Source: Helicobacter heilmannii
GTDB lineage: Bacteria > Campylobacterota > Campylobacteria > Campylobacterales > Helicobacteraceae
Length of the DNA stretch: 64,000 nt
Assembly (NCBI RefSeq): GCF_001283065.1
Contig: NZ_CDMK01000003.1
Span: forward strand, 168,594-232,593
Reading direction: 5' to 3'
Of the stretch, positions 17,600-26,414 are shown piece after piece. Every line of letters begins with the position of its first letter. Within the stretch, counting starts at the first letter, position 1. The position numbers and the translations under genes were made by a program. Below the pieces are notes generated by a model. That model saw only the letters and a program-made list of their open reading frames with translations, had not been told where the DNA came from and ran no database searches.

Positions 17600-18795
17600 T
17601 TCAGATATTCCACAATTTCACGAGCCCCCACTTGCCCCTCTTAAAGGGATTAACCACCTCTTTACCTAAAATGCCTTTATGCAAGTCTAACACCTGCCTT
17701 AAAGGTAGTGCTAAAGAGCTGACAGCTCTAGGTCTATGTCTAAATAGGGCGTTAGATTGGGCAGGAGGTGTGCTCTTCTAAGAGAAAGCCCATAAGGCTT
17801 TGGAGGGCATGGGCTAATTTCGTGGGGTCTATTGGGTCGCTAAGGTTGTATAAGGTGGTTATAATGTGTTTCACGCTTTGAACATTGCCTAGTGCTTCGT
17901 TGTCGTGGTCATCTGTATTAGGGTTCTGCGATTTGATGCCCTCATCGCCCTTGCGCTTCTCTAATCATAGCTTTAGCAACTCCTTGTCTTGTTGCTGGTG
18001 TTATCCCTTTTCTCTGGCGCGCTTTTTAATACAAACACCTCCTTGCTTAGTATACTGGTGAAGAGGCGCATTTTTTCTAGCTCTAGGGCGTGAATTTGCT
18101 TAAGGATCTGTTCTTTTTGCCACGCTTGTCGCCTCTCTTGTATAAACTTGGCTTTAAAATAGGCGGCTTGTTTGGCTTTATGGGCTTGCTTGTCTAAGTC
18201 GTGGCAAAAAAGTACAAATCGTTAAACCAGATCTTGTTTCAGGCTCTCTTGAGAGAGAGGTTTCTTAAAGATTTTGGGTTTGTTGGAATTAAAGTCGTCT
18301 AAATACTCTTTAAAACTTTTCTCTAGGGCTGGGCTTAAGCTCTGCTTTTGTAAAAAGGCTTAAAAATCCTCTAAGGGATGGCCTTTGAGGGCGCAATACT
18401 CTCAAAAAGGCATGTTATTTTAAGGTCGTCCTCTAGAATACCCTTCACTAGAGTGTTGATGAGGTCGTTGTGGAACTTTCTCACTTTTTGGGCGTAAAAA
18501 TGCTAATTCCCAAGGATAGACACTTCAAAAGCTCTAGGGCTGGGCTCTTTGGGCGTTGTTTGCAAAGCAGGGTACCAGGACTGCTTTTGCTTTTTGATTT
18601 GCTCTAGACTAGATGGGGTAGACTTTTTAACTTGGCCAAATGCTTTTTGTAGTGCGCTTTTTGTTGGACACAAGGGGTTGTGAGCAAAAGAGTAAGAGCT
18701 CTTGGGCTGTAAAAAGTATTCTGTAGTGCATGCATTCTTAAAATCTCCCTTATTTTGCGTAAGTTTACCAAAAATCTTGTATAATCCTCACGCAC
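17600..18795 (-). pseudogene. Remnant of the C-terminal part of an N6-adenine DNA methylase (HsdM or type IIG)
   Basis: The minus strand preserves long sense stretches broken by single stops and frameshifts: SLEQIKKQKQSWYPAL, FYAQKVRKFHNDLINTL, SLSPALEKSFKEYLDDFNSN, then QILKQIHALELEKMRLF and GDEGIKSQNPNTDDHDNEAL, followed by YNLSDPIDPTKLAHAL. The GDEGIK and DPTKLA elements are, as far as I recall, typical of the tail of Helicobacter N6-methylases that precede a specificity domain. The catalytic half (NPPY) is missing. The remnant is cut off at about 18795, where the porG promoter begins. It lies directly upstream of the HsdS remnant on the same strand, so both belonged to one restriction-modification locus. 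Confidence 0.6.
18780..18785 (+). promoter_or_regulatory. -10 element TATAAT of the porGDAB operon
   Basis: A perfect TATAAT lies 50 bases before the porG start codon. It falls inside the methylase remnant on the other strand. A strong AAGGAAGGAG ribosome site precedes porG. Confidence 0.65.
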
Positions 18796-18834
18796 TGCGG
18801 ACTATTTTTTGTCTATTTTTAAGGAAGGAGAACA

Positions 18835-19395
18835 ATGCTAGAAATTCGATGGCACGCACGCGCCGGCCAAGGCGCGGTTACGGGCGCAAAGGGCTTAGCC
18901 GATGTGCTCACCACCACAGGAAAAGAAGTGCAAGGTTTTGCGGTCTATGGGTCAGCAAAAAGGGGGGCAGCGATGACGGCATATAACCGCATCGACTCCG
19001 AACCTATTTTAAACCATGAGAAATTTATGCACCCAGATTATGTTTTGGTGATCGACCCGGGACTCACCTTCATCACCGATATTACGGAAGATGAAAAGCC
19101 CAACACGATCTACATCATCACCACGCACTTAGGCAAAGAAGGACTGTTTGAAAAAAAGCCTGAATTGGCAAACAAGAAGGTCTTCACACTCGACTGCATT
19201 AAAATCGCGATGGACACGATCAAGCGCCCTATTCCAAACACCCCCATGCTCGGGGCGTTGATGAAAGTATCTGGTATGTTAGAGTTGGAGTTTTTCAAAA
19301 ATACTTTTAAAGAAGTCTTGGGTAAAAAAATGTCCCAAGCCTTGATCGATGCGAATATGCTTGCCATCGACCACGCCTACGCCCAAGTACAATAA
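18835..19395 (+). CDS. porG: Pyruvate:flavodoxin oxidoreductase, gamma subunit
   Basis: A 186-residue subunit of the four-subunit pyruvate oxidoreductase. The start MLEIRWHARAGQGAVTGAKGLADVL is the typical gamma-domain beginning of this superfamily. POR makes acetyl-CoA from pyruvate and reduces flavodoxin, an oxygen-labile route that is essential in H. pylori in place of pyruvate dehydrogenase. First gene of porGDAB, preceded by a strong ribosome site and a TATAAT element. porD follows ten bases later. Confidence 0.95.
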   Translation: MLEIRWHARAGQGAVTGAKGLADVLTTTGKEVQGFAVYGSAKRGAAMTAYNRIDSEPILNHEKFMHPDYVLVIDPGLTFITDITEDEKPNTIYIITTHLGKEGLFEKKPELANKKVFTLDCIKIAMDTIKRPIPNTPMLGALMKVSGMLELEFFKNTFKEVLGKKMSQALIDANMLAIDHAYAQVQ

Positions 19396-19405
19396 GGGGA
19401 CAACC

Positions 19406-19834
19406 ATGAAAAATTGGCAAGAATTTGAAACGGGGGCGGTGCTCTTCCCCTTTGAAAAACAAGGGCAAGAAGAACTAGGTAAACATAACAACGAACGCAC
19501 CTACACCACGAACAGCTCTTTTACGGCGAGTGTGGCCAATTGGCGGGTGGAAAAACCCGTACACAACAAGGATGTTTGCATCAACTGCTTTAATTGTTGG
19601 GTATATTGCCCTGACGCATCCATTTTGTCTCGAGAGGGCAAAATGAGCGGGATCGATTACGAGCACTGCAAGGGTTGTGGGGTGTGTGTGGATGTTTGCC
19701 CCACTAACCCCAAATCTCTGTTGATGTTTGATAATTTAGAACCTCTAGAAGAGGCACTCACCAAATGGCCAGAAAAGAAAGAGGGGTTGAAAAAGAAAAG
19801 CTACCGTACAGAAGGGGGTTATAATGGCTTCTAG
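19406..19834 (+). CDS. porD: Pyruvate:flavodoxin oxidoreductase, delta (ferredoxin-like) subunit
   Basis: A 142-residue subunit carrying two 4Fe-4S clusters. The ligands are visible as CINCFNCWVYCPD (about residues 60-72) and CKGCGVCVDVCPT (about residues 93-105). It relays electrons from the TPP site of PorB to flavodoxin. The ATG at 19406 (MKNWQEFETG) was chosen since it follows an AAGGGGA ribosome site. Longer frames would overlap porG. The 3' end overlaps porA by eleven bases, indicating coupled translation. Confidence 0.95.
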   Translation: MKNWQEFETGAVLFPFEKQGQEELGKHNNERTYTTNSSFTASVANWRVEKPVHNKDVCINCFNCWVYCPDASILSREGKMSGIDYEHCKGCGVCVDVCPTNPKSLLMFDNLEPLEEALTKWPEKKEGLKKKSYRTEGGYNGF

Positions 19835-21047
19835 TTATCAATTAAATGGCGTGGAGGCGTGGGATGGTTGCACTGCGAGTGCGCACGCTCTAAGACAGGC
19901 CCAGGTGGATGTCGTAGCGGCCTATCCCATCACCCCCTCTACACCCATTATCCAAAACTACGGCTCTTTTAAAGACAATGGCTACATTGATGGCGAGTTC
20001 GTTTTGGTCGAATCCGAACACGCCGCCATGAGCGCATGTGTGGGGGCAGCTGCTGCTGGCGGAAGGGTCAGCACCGCCACAAGTTCACAAGGTTTTGCCC
20101 TCATGGTGGAAGTGCTTTACCAAGCCGCAGGGATGCGCCTGCCTATTGTGCTCAATGTGGCTAACCGCGCTCTGGCTTCGCCTCTAAACATCCACTGCGA
20201 CCACTCGGACATGTATTTGGGCAGAGATAGCGGTTGGATCAACCTTTGCACCTGCAATCCCCAAGAAGTGTATGACTTCACTCTAATGGCGTTTAAACTT
20301 GCCGAGCATACAGGAGTTAGGGTGCCTGTGATGGTGCACCAAGACGGGTTTTTATCTTCGCACACCGTGCAGAATGTCCGCCCCCTAGCCGACCATGTTG
20401 CTTATAAATTCGTGGGTGATTATGTGGCCGTGCACCCCATGTTTGACTTTGATAGGCCCGTAAGCTACGGGGCCCAGGCCGAAGAGGAGTGGCACTTTGA
20501 GCACAAAGCCAAGTTGCACCACGCCATCATGGAGTCTAGCCATGTATTAGAGGAAATCTTTAACGATTTTGCCAAAATCACCGGGCGGCAATACAACATC
20601 CTAGAAACCTTTGATATGGAAGATGCTGAAGTGGCGATTTTTGCTTTGGGCACCACTTGGGAGTCTGCCATTGTGGCGGCTAAGAAAGCCAGGGAAAAGG
20701 GCATTAAAGCGGGTGTGGTCACCACCCACTTATTGCGCCCTTTCCCCTTTGTAGCTTTGGGTGAAGTCTTTAAAAAGACCAAAGCGGTGGCGGTGATGGA
20801 TAAAAGTTCGCCCTCTGGTGCGATGGGCGCGCTCTTTAATGAAGTGGCTGCAAGTTTGTATCAAGTGCAAGGCTCGCGCCACCCGGTGCTTAGCAACTAC
20901 ATTTATGGGCTAGGTGGGCGCGACTTGACCCAAGCGGACTTAGACCATATTTTTGAGGACTTGAGCCAAGACGCGCAAAAAGGCACACTCACCCACCCCA
21001 CCCAACAATTCATCGGGCTTTCTAGGCCTGAATTGTCTTACTTTTAA
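19824..21047 (+). CDS. porA: Pyruvate:flavodoxin oxidoreductase, alpha subunit
   Basis: A 407-residue subunit with the N-terminal pyrimidine-binding-type domain (AAYPITPSTPI, VESEHAAMSACVGAAAAGGR, TSSQGFALM) and the C-terminal domain II (VGVVTTHLLRPFP-type strand and VMDKSSPSGAMGALF). The YPITPSTP motif helps bind pyruvate and TPP at the interface with PorB. It is translated from a start inside the end of porD and followed nine bases later by porB. Confidence 0.96.
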   Translation: MASSYQLNGVEAWDGCTASAHALRQAQVDVVAAYPITPSTPIIQNYGSFKDNGYIDGEFVLVESEHAAMSACVGAAAAGGRVSTATSSQGFALMVEVLYQAAGMRLPIVLNVANRALASPLNIHCDHSDMYLGRDSGWINLCTCNPQEVYDFTLMAFKLAEHTGVRVPVMVHQDGFLSSHTVQNVRPLADHVAYKFVGDYVAVHPMFDFDRPVSYGAQAEEEWHFEHKAKLHHAIMESSHVLEEIFNDFAKITGRQYNILETFDMEDAEVAIFALGTTWESAIVAAKKAREKGIKAGVVTTHLLRPFPFVALGEVFKKTKAVAVMDKSSPSGAMGALFNEVAASLYQVQGSRHPVLSNYIYGLGGRDLTQADLDHIFEDLSQDAQKGTLTHPTQQFIGLSRPELSYF

Positions 21048-21056
21048 GGAGAACAC

Positions 21057-22001
21057 ATGGTTAAAGAAGTCAAAACACTCAAGAGTTTTAGCCAATCAGC
21101 AGAAAAATTTGAAGGCTCTCACCTCCTTTGTCCGGGTTGTGGGCATGGGATCATCGTTAGGGAGGTGCTAAACGCCGTGGATGGCCCCATTGTTTTAGGC
21201 AACTCCACAGGCTGTTTAGAGGTGTGCTCGGCGGTGTATCCGCACACTTCTTGGGATGTGCCTTGGATTCACATTGGGTTTGAAAACGGCTCGACCGCCA
21301 TCAGCGGCGCAGAGAGCATGTATAAAGCTCTAGAGCGCAAGGGCAAATACACCGGTCAGCGCCCCAAATTTGTTGCCTTTGGGGGCGATGGCGCGAGCTA
21401 TGACATCGGTTTTCAATTCATCAGCGGGTGTATGGAACGCGGACATGACATCACCTACATCTGCCTAGACAATGAAAACTACGCCAACACAGGGGGACAA
21501 AGGAGCGGGAGCACGCCTATGGGCGCAAGCACCAGCACCACCCCTGCGGGTAAAGTGAGCTTTGGGAAAAAAGAGCGTAAAAAAGACCTGCCCTTGATCA
21601 TGGCAGCGCATGGCATCCCCTACACCGCCCAAATCGCCCCCAACAAGTGGAAGGACATGAATAAAAAGATCAAAACCGCTCTAGACACAGAGGGGCCCTG
21701 CTTCATCAATGCCCTTAGCCCATGCCCGACTGAATGGAAATACCACTCTTCTTTGGCGATTGAAATGACAGATTTGGCCGTGGATTGCTTGATCTTTCCT
21801 TTGTTTGAAATTTTTCACGGGCAAGAGTTGAAAATCACCTACCGCCCCCGCAATGTCCTGCCTGTGCGCGATTATTTGGGTGTGCAAAAACGCTTCGCCC
21901 ACCTCTTCAAAAAAGAGAACGAACACATCATTGAAGCCTTGCAAAAGGATGTGGATGCCCGTTGGGAATACTTGCAGCGGCGGGAGGAAGCCAAGGTTTA
22001 A
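21057..22001 (+). CDS. porB: Pyruvate:flavodoxin oxidoreductase, beta (TPP-binding) subunit
   Basis: A 314-residue subunit. CPGCGHG near residue 24 contributes cluster ligands. The TPP/Mg motif runs from GGDGASYDIGF to LDNENYANTGGQRSGSTP. The full set of four subunits in the order G-D-A-B matches H. pylori. Its stop codon overlaps the purB start (TAATG), so purB is probably cotranscribed. Confidence 0.96.
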   Translation: MVKEVKTLKSFSQSAEKFEGSHLLCPGCGHGIIVREVLNAVDGPIVLGNSTGCLEVCSAVYPHTSWDVPWIHIGFENGSTAISGAESMYKALERKGKYTGQRPKFVAFGGDGASYDIGFQFISGCMERGHDITYICLDNENYANTGGQRSGSTPMGASTSTTPAGKVSFGKKERKKDLPLIMAAHGIPYTAQIAPNKWKDMNKKIKTALDTEGPCFINALSPCPTEWKYHSSLAIEMTDLAVDCLIFPLFEIFHGQELKITYRPRNVLPVRDYLGVQKRFAHLFKKENEHIIEALQKDVDARWEYLQRREEAKV

Positions 22002-23311
22002 TGGTCGATCGTTATGCTTTGGAGGGGATGGCGCACCTTTGGGGTGCACAGAATAAGTTTAACACTTACCTAAGAGTTGAAAAGGCGATTGTGCAAGCGT
22101 GGCACGCCCTAGGCGTGATAGACGCTAAGAGTTGCCAAAAAATCCAAGAAGTTAGCTTTAGCTTAGAGCGCATTTATGAGATTGAGCAGACCACTAAACA
22201 CGATTTAATCGCCTTTGTCAATGCCGTCTGCGAGAACTTAGGCGAGGAAGCGCGTTTTTTTCACTATGGAATCACCTCCAGTGATTGCATCGACACGGCC
22301 CTAGCTCTCATGCTTAAAAAAAGCCTAGAGATCATCCTTAAAGACTTGCAAGGGCTTTTAGAGGTGTTAAAAACTAGGGCTCTTGAGTTTAAAAGCACGC
22401 CCATCGTTGGTCGTAGCCACGGTATCCACGGCGAGCCGATGAGCTTTGGACTGGTGTGGGCATTGTGGTTTGAAGAAATACGCCGGCATGTGAAATCTTT
22501 AGAAGGGGTGCTCGAGGAAGTGAGCGTGGGCATGGTGAGCGGGGCGATGGGCAATTTCGCCCATATCCCCCTAGAGCTAGAGGAAAAGACTTGTGAAATT
22601 TTGGGACTAAAGCCCGCCTTGATCACCAACCAAGTCATCTCAAGGGATCGGCATGCCAAACTCATCAATGCCCTGGCAGTGCTTGCCAGCAGTTGCGAGA
22701 AGATTGCTATCAATGTCCGCCACTACCAGCGCACTGAAGTTTATGAGGCGGAGGAATCCTTTAGCGTGGGGCAAAAGGGCAGCTCGGCCATGCCACATAA
22801 ACGCAACCCGGTTTTAAGCGAGAACATCACGGGGCTGTGTCGGGTTATTAGAGGCTATGCCACTCCCATGCTAGAGAGCGTAGCCCTGTGGCACGAGCGC
22901 GACATCAGCCATAGTTCGGTAGAGCGCTTTGTCTTTCCCGACATTTTCACCACCACGGATTTTATGCTACACCGCCTAAACAACTTGCTTAAAACCCTTG
23001 TGGTCTATCCTAAGAATATGCAGGCAAATTTGGAGCGCACGGGTGGGCTAGTGTATTCGCAAAAGGTGCTTTTAGAACTGCCAAACTTAGGTTTGAGCAA
23101 GGAGGAGAGTTATGCCATCGTACAAGAGTGCGCCGCCAAGGTGTGGCAGGACTTACAAGAGGACAGACATCACAAAGAGGGCTTTTTAAACACACTGCTT
23201 GCCGATCCCCGTTTAAAGGCGATAGACATAGAAAAAATCAAGGCGTGCTTTTGCCAAGAGCATTACCTAGAGCGCACGGAGCAAATTTTTCAGCGCGTAT
23301 TTGGCAAATAA
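22001..23311 (+). CDS. purB: Adenylosuccinate lyase
   Basis: A 436-residue member of the fumarase/aspartase superfamily, acting twice in purine synthesis: it splits SAICAR to AICAR and adenylosuccinate to AMP. The signature GSSAMPHKRNP (about residue 262) carries the catalytic flexible loop. GITSSD and the RSHGIHGEP strand supply substrate ligands. The ATG at 22001 overlaps the porB stop and fits the family N-terminus (MVDRYALEGMAHLW). The por-purB order is conserved in H. pylori. Confidence 0.95.
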   Translation: MVDRYALEGMAHLWGAQNKFNTYLRVEKAIVQAWHALGVIDAKSCQKIQEVSFSLERIYEIEQTTKHDLIAFVNAVCENLGEEARFFHYGITSSDCIDTALALMLKKSLEIILKDLQGLLEVLKTRALEFKSTPIVGRSHGIHGEPMSFGLVWALWFEEIRRHVKSLEGVLEEVSVGMVSGAMGNFAHIPLELEEKTCEILGLKPALITNQVISRDRHAKLINALAVLASSCEKIAINVRHYQRTEVYEAEESFSVGQKGSSAMPHKRNPVLSENITGLCRVIRGYATPMLESVALWHERDISHSSVERFVFPDIFTTTDFMLHRLNNLLKTLVVYPKNMQANLERTGGLVYSQKVLLELPNLGLSKEESYAIVQECAAKVWQDLQEDRHHKEGFLNTLLADPRLKAIDIEKIKACFCQEHYLERTEQIFQRVFGK

Positions 23312-23366
23312 GCTAAACTTAAGTGAGAATACGGTAATTTCAGCCGTCCTTTCATGAGTTAATCTT

Positions 23367-23384
23367 GTGGGCTTTTTAGCCCAC
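23367..23384. terminator. Hairpin between convergent purB and ogt
   Basis: GTGGGC (23367-23372) and GCCCAC (23379-23384) form a perfect six-base stem with a TTTTTA loop. No long T tract follows on either side, so it is at best a weak bidirectional terminator. Confidence 0.4.
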
Positions 23385-23449
23385 TGGTCGTGCTTAATCC
23401 CCCCAAATTTTGCGCCCCACCTTTGGTCCCAATTCCAACCGATGTAACT

Positions 23450-23941
23450 TTATGGGGCTTTGATGTGGGGTTTGTGGTACTCCTCGTGTTTTAACAACCA
23501 TTCTTTAATCTGCACCCCGCCCCCATAGCCACCTACCCCGTTGCTTTTAGGTACCACGCGGTGGCAAGGGATAATAATAGGGATGGGGTTGTGGTGGTTG
23601 GCGTTGCCTACGGCTCTACACGCTCTAGGATTGTTAATGGCATAAGCGATTTCTTGATAAGTCCTTGTTGTGCCATAGGGGATATTTTGCAGGGCTTGCC
23701 ACACTTGCAAGTTAAAGGGGCTAGCTGACAAGCTCAAGGGCAGATCAAAACTAAAAAGAGTGCCACTAAAATAGTCTGCTAAACTCTCTAGCACGGCTTG
23801 CATGAGTGGGTCGGGACTTGGGGCAGGGACGCTACGCGTCCTTTTTACAAAATCCACGCTCACCAAGCCCCGATCATCTGTACATAAAGCCAAGCAGGGG
23901 ATAGGAAAACTTTTAGGGAGCTTGAAATAGGCTAAAATCAC
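23450..23941 (-). CDS. ogt: Methylated-DNA--protein-cysteine methyltransferase
   Basis: A 163-residue DNA repair protein that removes alkyl groups from O6-methylguanine by transferring them irreversibly to its own cysteine. The active-site motif IIPCHRVV lies at about residues 123-130, and the helix-turn-helix region (QNIPYGTTRTYQEIAYAI, RAVGNANHHNPIPI) precedes it. Short N-terminal domain as in H. pylori Ogt. The start overlaps the end of the GlcD-like gene by four bases. Confidence 0.93.
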   Translation of the reverse strand: MILAYFKLPKSFPIPCLALCTDDRGLVSVDFVKRTRSVPAPSPDPLMQAVLESLADYFSGTLFSFDLPLSLSASPFNLQVWQALQNIPYGTTRTYQEIAYAINNPRACRAVGNANHHNPIPIIIPCHRVVPKSNGVGGYGGGVQIKEWLLKHEEYHKPHIKAP

Positions 23942-25317
23942 AGCCCCATTTTAAAGGGATTTAAAATATTATTGGGATCAAAGGCTTTTTTAATCGCTCG
24001 AAAAAGCCCCATCTCTTCAGGGCTGAAGGCTAGGGGCATGAATTTGGCTTTAGACAGTCCAATGCCATGCTCCCCGCTTAAAGTTCCCTCCAAAGCGATG
24101 GCACATTTAAAAATCTCCTCCATCGCCCTTTGCCCCTGCTCTAGCTGTGTTTCGGGGTTTTCAAGCATGATATTCACATGCACATTGCCATCACCTGTGT
24201 GCCCGAAACAGGGGATGGGCAAGTTATAGGCTTTAGAAATGCGTCCAACCTCCTCAAGCAAAGCGGGCAGACTCGCTCGTGGCACCGTCACATCTTCGTT
24301 TAGTTTTTTCTTGCCATAAACACTAATACTCTGGGACGCGTTGCGGCGTGAAAACCACAGGTTTTCCTCCTCTATGGCGTTGTGGGCTGTTTGAAAATCC
24401 ACACAGCCATTGGCTTTAAAATGCCCCTCAATGGCGTTTAATTGCCATTCTATTTGCTCGGGCACGCTCCCATCCACTTGCGTGATCAAAATCGCCCCCG
24501 CTTCAATGGGTAGCCCCTTATGAAAACGCTCCTCCACTGCCCGAATACTTAAGTTGTCTAAAAACTCCATCGCCACAGGCGTAACCCCGCTCGCCATCGT
24601 TTTATACACCGCTTCCATCGCCTCTTGGATGCTTTGAAACACCCCCATTGCCGATTGGCGCAACTTGGGCTTGGCCAGCAGTTTTAAAGTGATTTCGCTG
24701 ATCACCGCCAAGCAACCCTCACTGGCGATCAAAATGCCCGCCACATTAAAACCCGCTACATCTTTGATCGTTTTCTTGCCCGCGCGGATAATGTCGCCAT
24801 TGGGGAGCACCGCCCGCAAAGCCATCACATAGTCTTTAGTGATCCCGTATTTAGCCGCACGCATGCCCCCCGCATTTTCGCTCACATTGCCCCCCAAAGT
24901 GCTTTGATCTTGGCTGGCTGGATCGGGCGGGTAGAAGAGCCCTAATTTTTCCACTTCGTTTTGGAAGTGCTTATTAATCACGCCCGGCTGCACCCTTGCG
25001 ATTAAGTTTTTGGTGTCGATCTCTAGGATTTTGTCTAAATGCTTTTCTACGCTTAAAATCAGCCCCCCACTCACCCCCAAGGCCCCGCCTGTAAAGCCAC
25101 TGCCCGCCCCTCTAGGCACAACGATGATCTGATGCTGGTTGCAATAGGCCAAGATTTGGCTGATCTCTTGTTCGTTTTTAGGGAAGATCACGCCCTCGGG
25201 CAGGTGGCGCTCTCTAGTCGCATCGTAGGCGTAGGTACTCAAATGGGCGGGGTCGGTGAAAAAATTGTCCCCCCCCACAAAGCCGCGCAAAGCCTTGGTG
25301 TGTTCGGGGTTTAGCAT
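23938..25317 (-). CDS. glcD: FAD-linked oxidase, GlcD / D-lactate dehydrogenase type
   Basis: A 459-residue flavoprotein with a PCMH-type FAD domain (VVPRGAGSGFTGGALGV, then DPASQDQSTLGGNVSENAGG) and a C-terminal FAD-oxidase domain ending with GTLSGEHGIGLSKAKFM. It probably oxidises glycolate or D-lactate and passes electrons to the quinone pool. The substrate cannot be told from sequence. Neighbours in H. pylori (pgbA, the Nudix gene and csd3) are the same, which supports orthology to the gene annotated glcD there. The upstream pgbA ends eight bases before its start. Confidence 0.88.
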   Translation of the reverse strand: MLNPEHTKALRGFVGGDNFFTDPAHLSTYAYDATRERHLPEGVIFPKNEQEISQILAYCNQHQIIVVPRGAGSGFTGGALGVSGGLILSVEKHLDKILEIDTKNLIARVQPGVINKHFQNEVEKLGLFYPPDPASQDQSTLGGNVSENAGGMRAAKYGITKDYVMALRAVLPNGDIIRAGKKTIKDVAGFNVAGILIASEGCLAVISEITLKLLAKPKLRQSAMGVFQSIQEAMEAVYKTMASGVTPVAMEFLDNLSIRAVEERFHKGLPIEAGAILITQVDGSVPEQIEWQLNAIEGHFKANGCVDFQTAHNAIEEENLWFSRRNASQSISVYGKKKLNEDVTVPRASLPALLEEVGRISKAYNLPIPCFGHTGDGNVHVNIMLENPETQLEQGQRAMEEIFKCAIALEGTLSGEHGIGLSKAKFMPLAFSPEEMGLFRAIKKAFDPNNILNPFKMGL

Positions 25318-25325
25318 GGGCTCTC

Positions 25326-26414
25326 CTATTGTCCTAGTTCTTTCTCCTCTTGGAGGATGCGTCTCTTATCTGCTTTCTCTTGTTGTTTCTCGGCTTTTTT
25401 AGCTTTCTTCTCTGCCTTTTCCTCTTGTTTTTCTTTAGCCAGCTCCCGCTTGCGCTCTTTTTTCGCCTCTTTAGCCTCTTTTGTCCGCTCTTTGGTGGTG
25501 GCTTGGTCTAGGGATTTTTCCTCTGCCTTTTGTTGTTTGGAGAGTTCAGGGGCGATTTGTCGTTCTTCCTCTTGGATTTCCTTGTGGTATTCCCTTTCTA
25601 GGGCTTGTTTTTGTTTTTCGCTCTTGGCTTTTTTGATGTCTTTTCTTAGTTCCTTTTTATCCTCTGACTTGATCTCACGCTCTAACTTTCTCTGCCCCTC
25701 TTTGCGCAACAAATTATCGTAATAGCTGAAGTAATGCCGTGCCTTGCCCCCGGCGACTAACTTACCAAAAGTCCCTCTATCCACGCCCTCCACACGGGAG
25801 AAAAAGGGTGTGAATGTGCGCCCCACCTTTGAAGTGTCAAAAGGTTTGGTTTCCAAAATAGCAAAGCTTTGGCAGTCTAGGATATTTAAGCGGTTGGTAC
25901 TGACAAGGTAGATAAGCCCCACACTGTAAATGTCGCAAGCCCGCCTTAAAGTCCTGGCGGTTGGGTCAAACCCGTTTAAAAACGCCACCAACAAATCTGA
26001 GTTGATGAAGACCGTTTCTGGGTAGTCGTCCTTCACCTTTTCGTAGCTATGCACATCGGGGGCGATCAAAAAGGCTTGGTTGTTGAACTCCCTAAAGATC
26101 GCCAAATTGCCCTTTTTAGGTACCATGCGGGGGGTGGGCAAGTGCTTTTGCTTCATCACCTTGTATGGAGTGTATTTGGCGTAAGCCACACCGTTTTCAA
26201 TGGAAAACACTTCAAGGCCTGCGACGATGACATCGTAGTCAGTGAGTTTGGCGAGCACATACCCGCTCTCACCCACCTGCAAATCGTAGGCTTGAAACTG
26301 CACGACTTTTCTAGAGGTGTCCACGCTGTCGATGTTGATTTTTAGGGGTGCACTCCAATCTTTGGCAGACATGAGCCCACACAGCCCTAAAACCACTAAA
26401 AACCACTTAAACAT
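25326..26414 (-). CDS. pgbA: Plasminogen-binding protein PgbA-like
   Basis: A 362-residue protein with an N-terminal signal peptide (MFKWFLVVLGLCGLMSA), a conserved domain of about 215 residues, and a C-terminal region of about 125 residues made almost wholly of Lys, Glu, Arg, Ala and Gln, predicted to be a charged coiled coil. H. pylori PgbA has the same layout and binds plasminogen through its lysine-rich end. The position between glcD and the Nudix gene is also as in H. pylori. The ATG at 26414 is preceded by AAGGA at five bases. It overlaps the upstream Nudix gene by eight bases. Confidence 0.82.
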   Translation of the reverse strand: MFKWFLVVLGLCGLMSAKDWSAPLKINIDSVDTSRKVVQFQAYDLQVGESGYVLAKLTDYDVIVAGLEVFSIENGVAYAKYTPYKVMKQKHLPTPRMVPKKGNLAIFREFNNQAFLIAPDVHSYEKVKDDYPETVFINSDLLVAFLNGFDPTARTLRRACDIYSVGLIYLVSTNRLNILDCQSFAILETKPFDTSKVGRTFTPFFSRVEGVDRGTFGKLVAGGKARHYFSYYDNLLRKEGQRKLEREIKSEDKKELRKDIKKAKSEKQKQALEREYHKEIQEEERQIAPELSKQQKAEEKSLDQATTKERTKEAKEAKKERKRELAKEKQEEKAEKKAKKAEKQQEKADKRRILQEEKELGQ

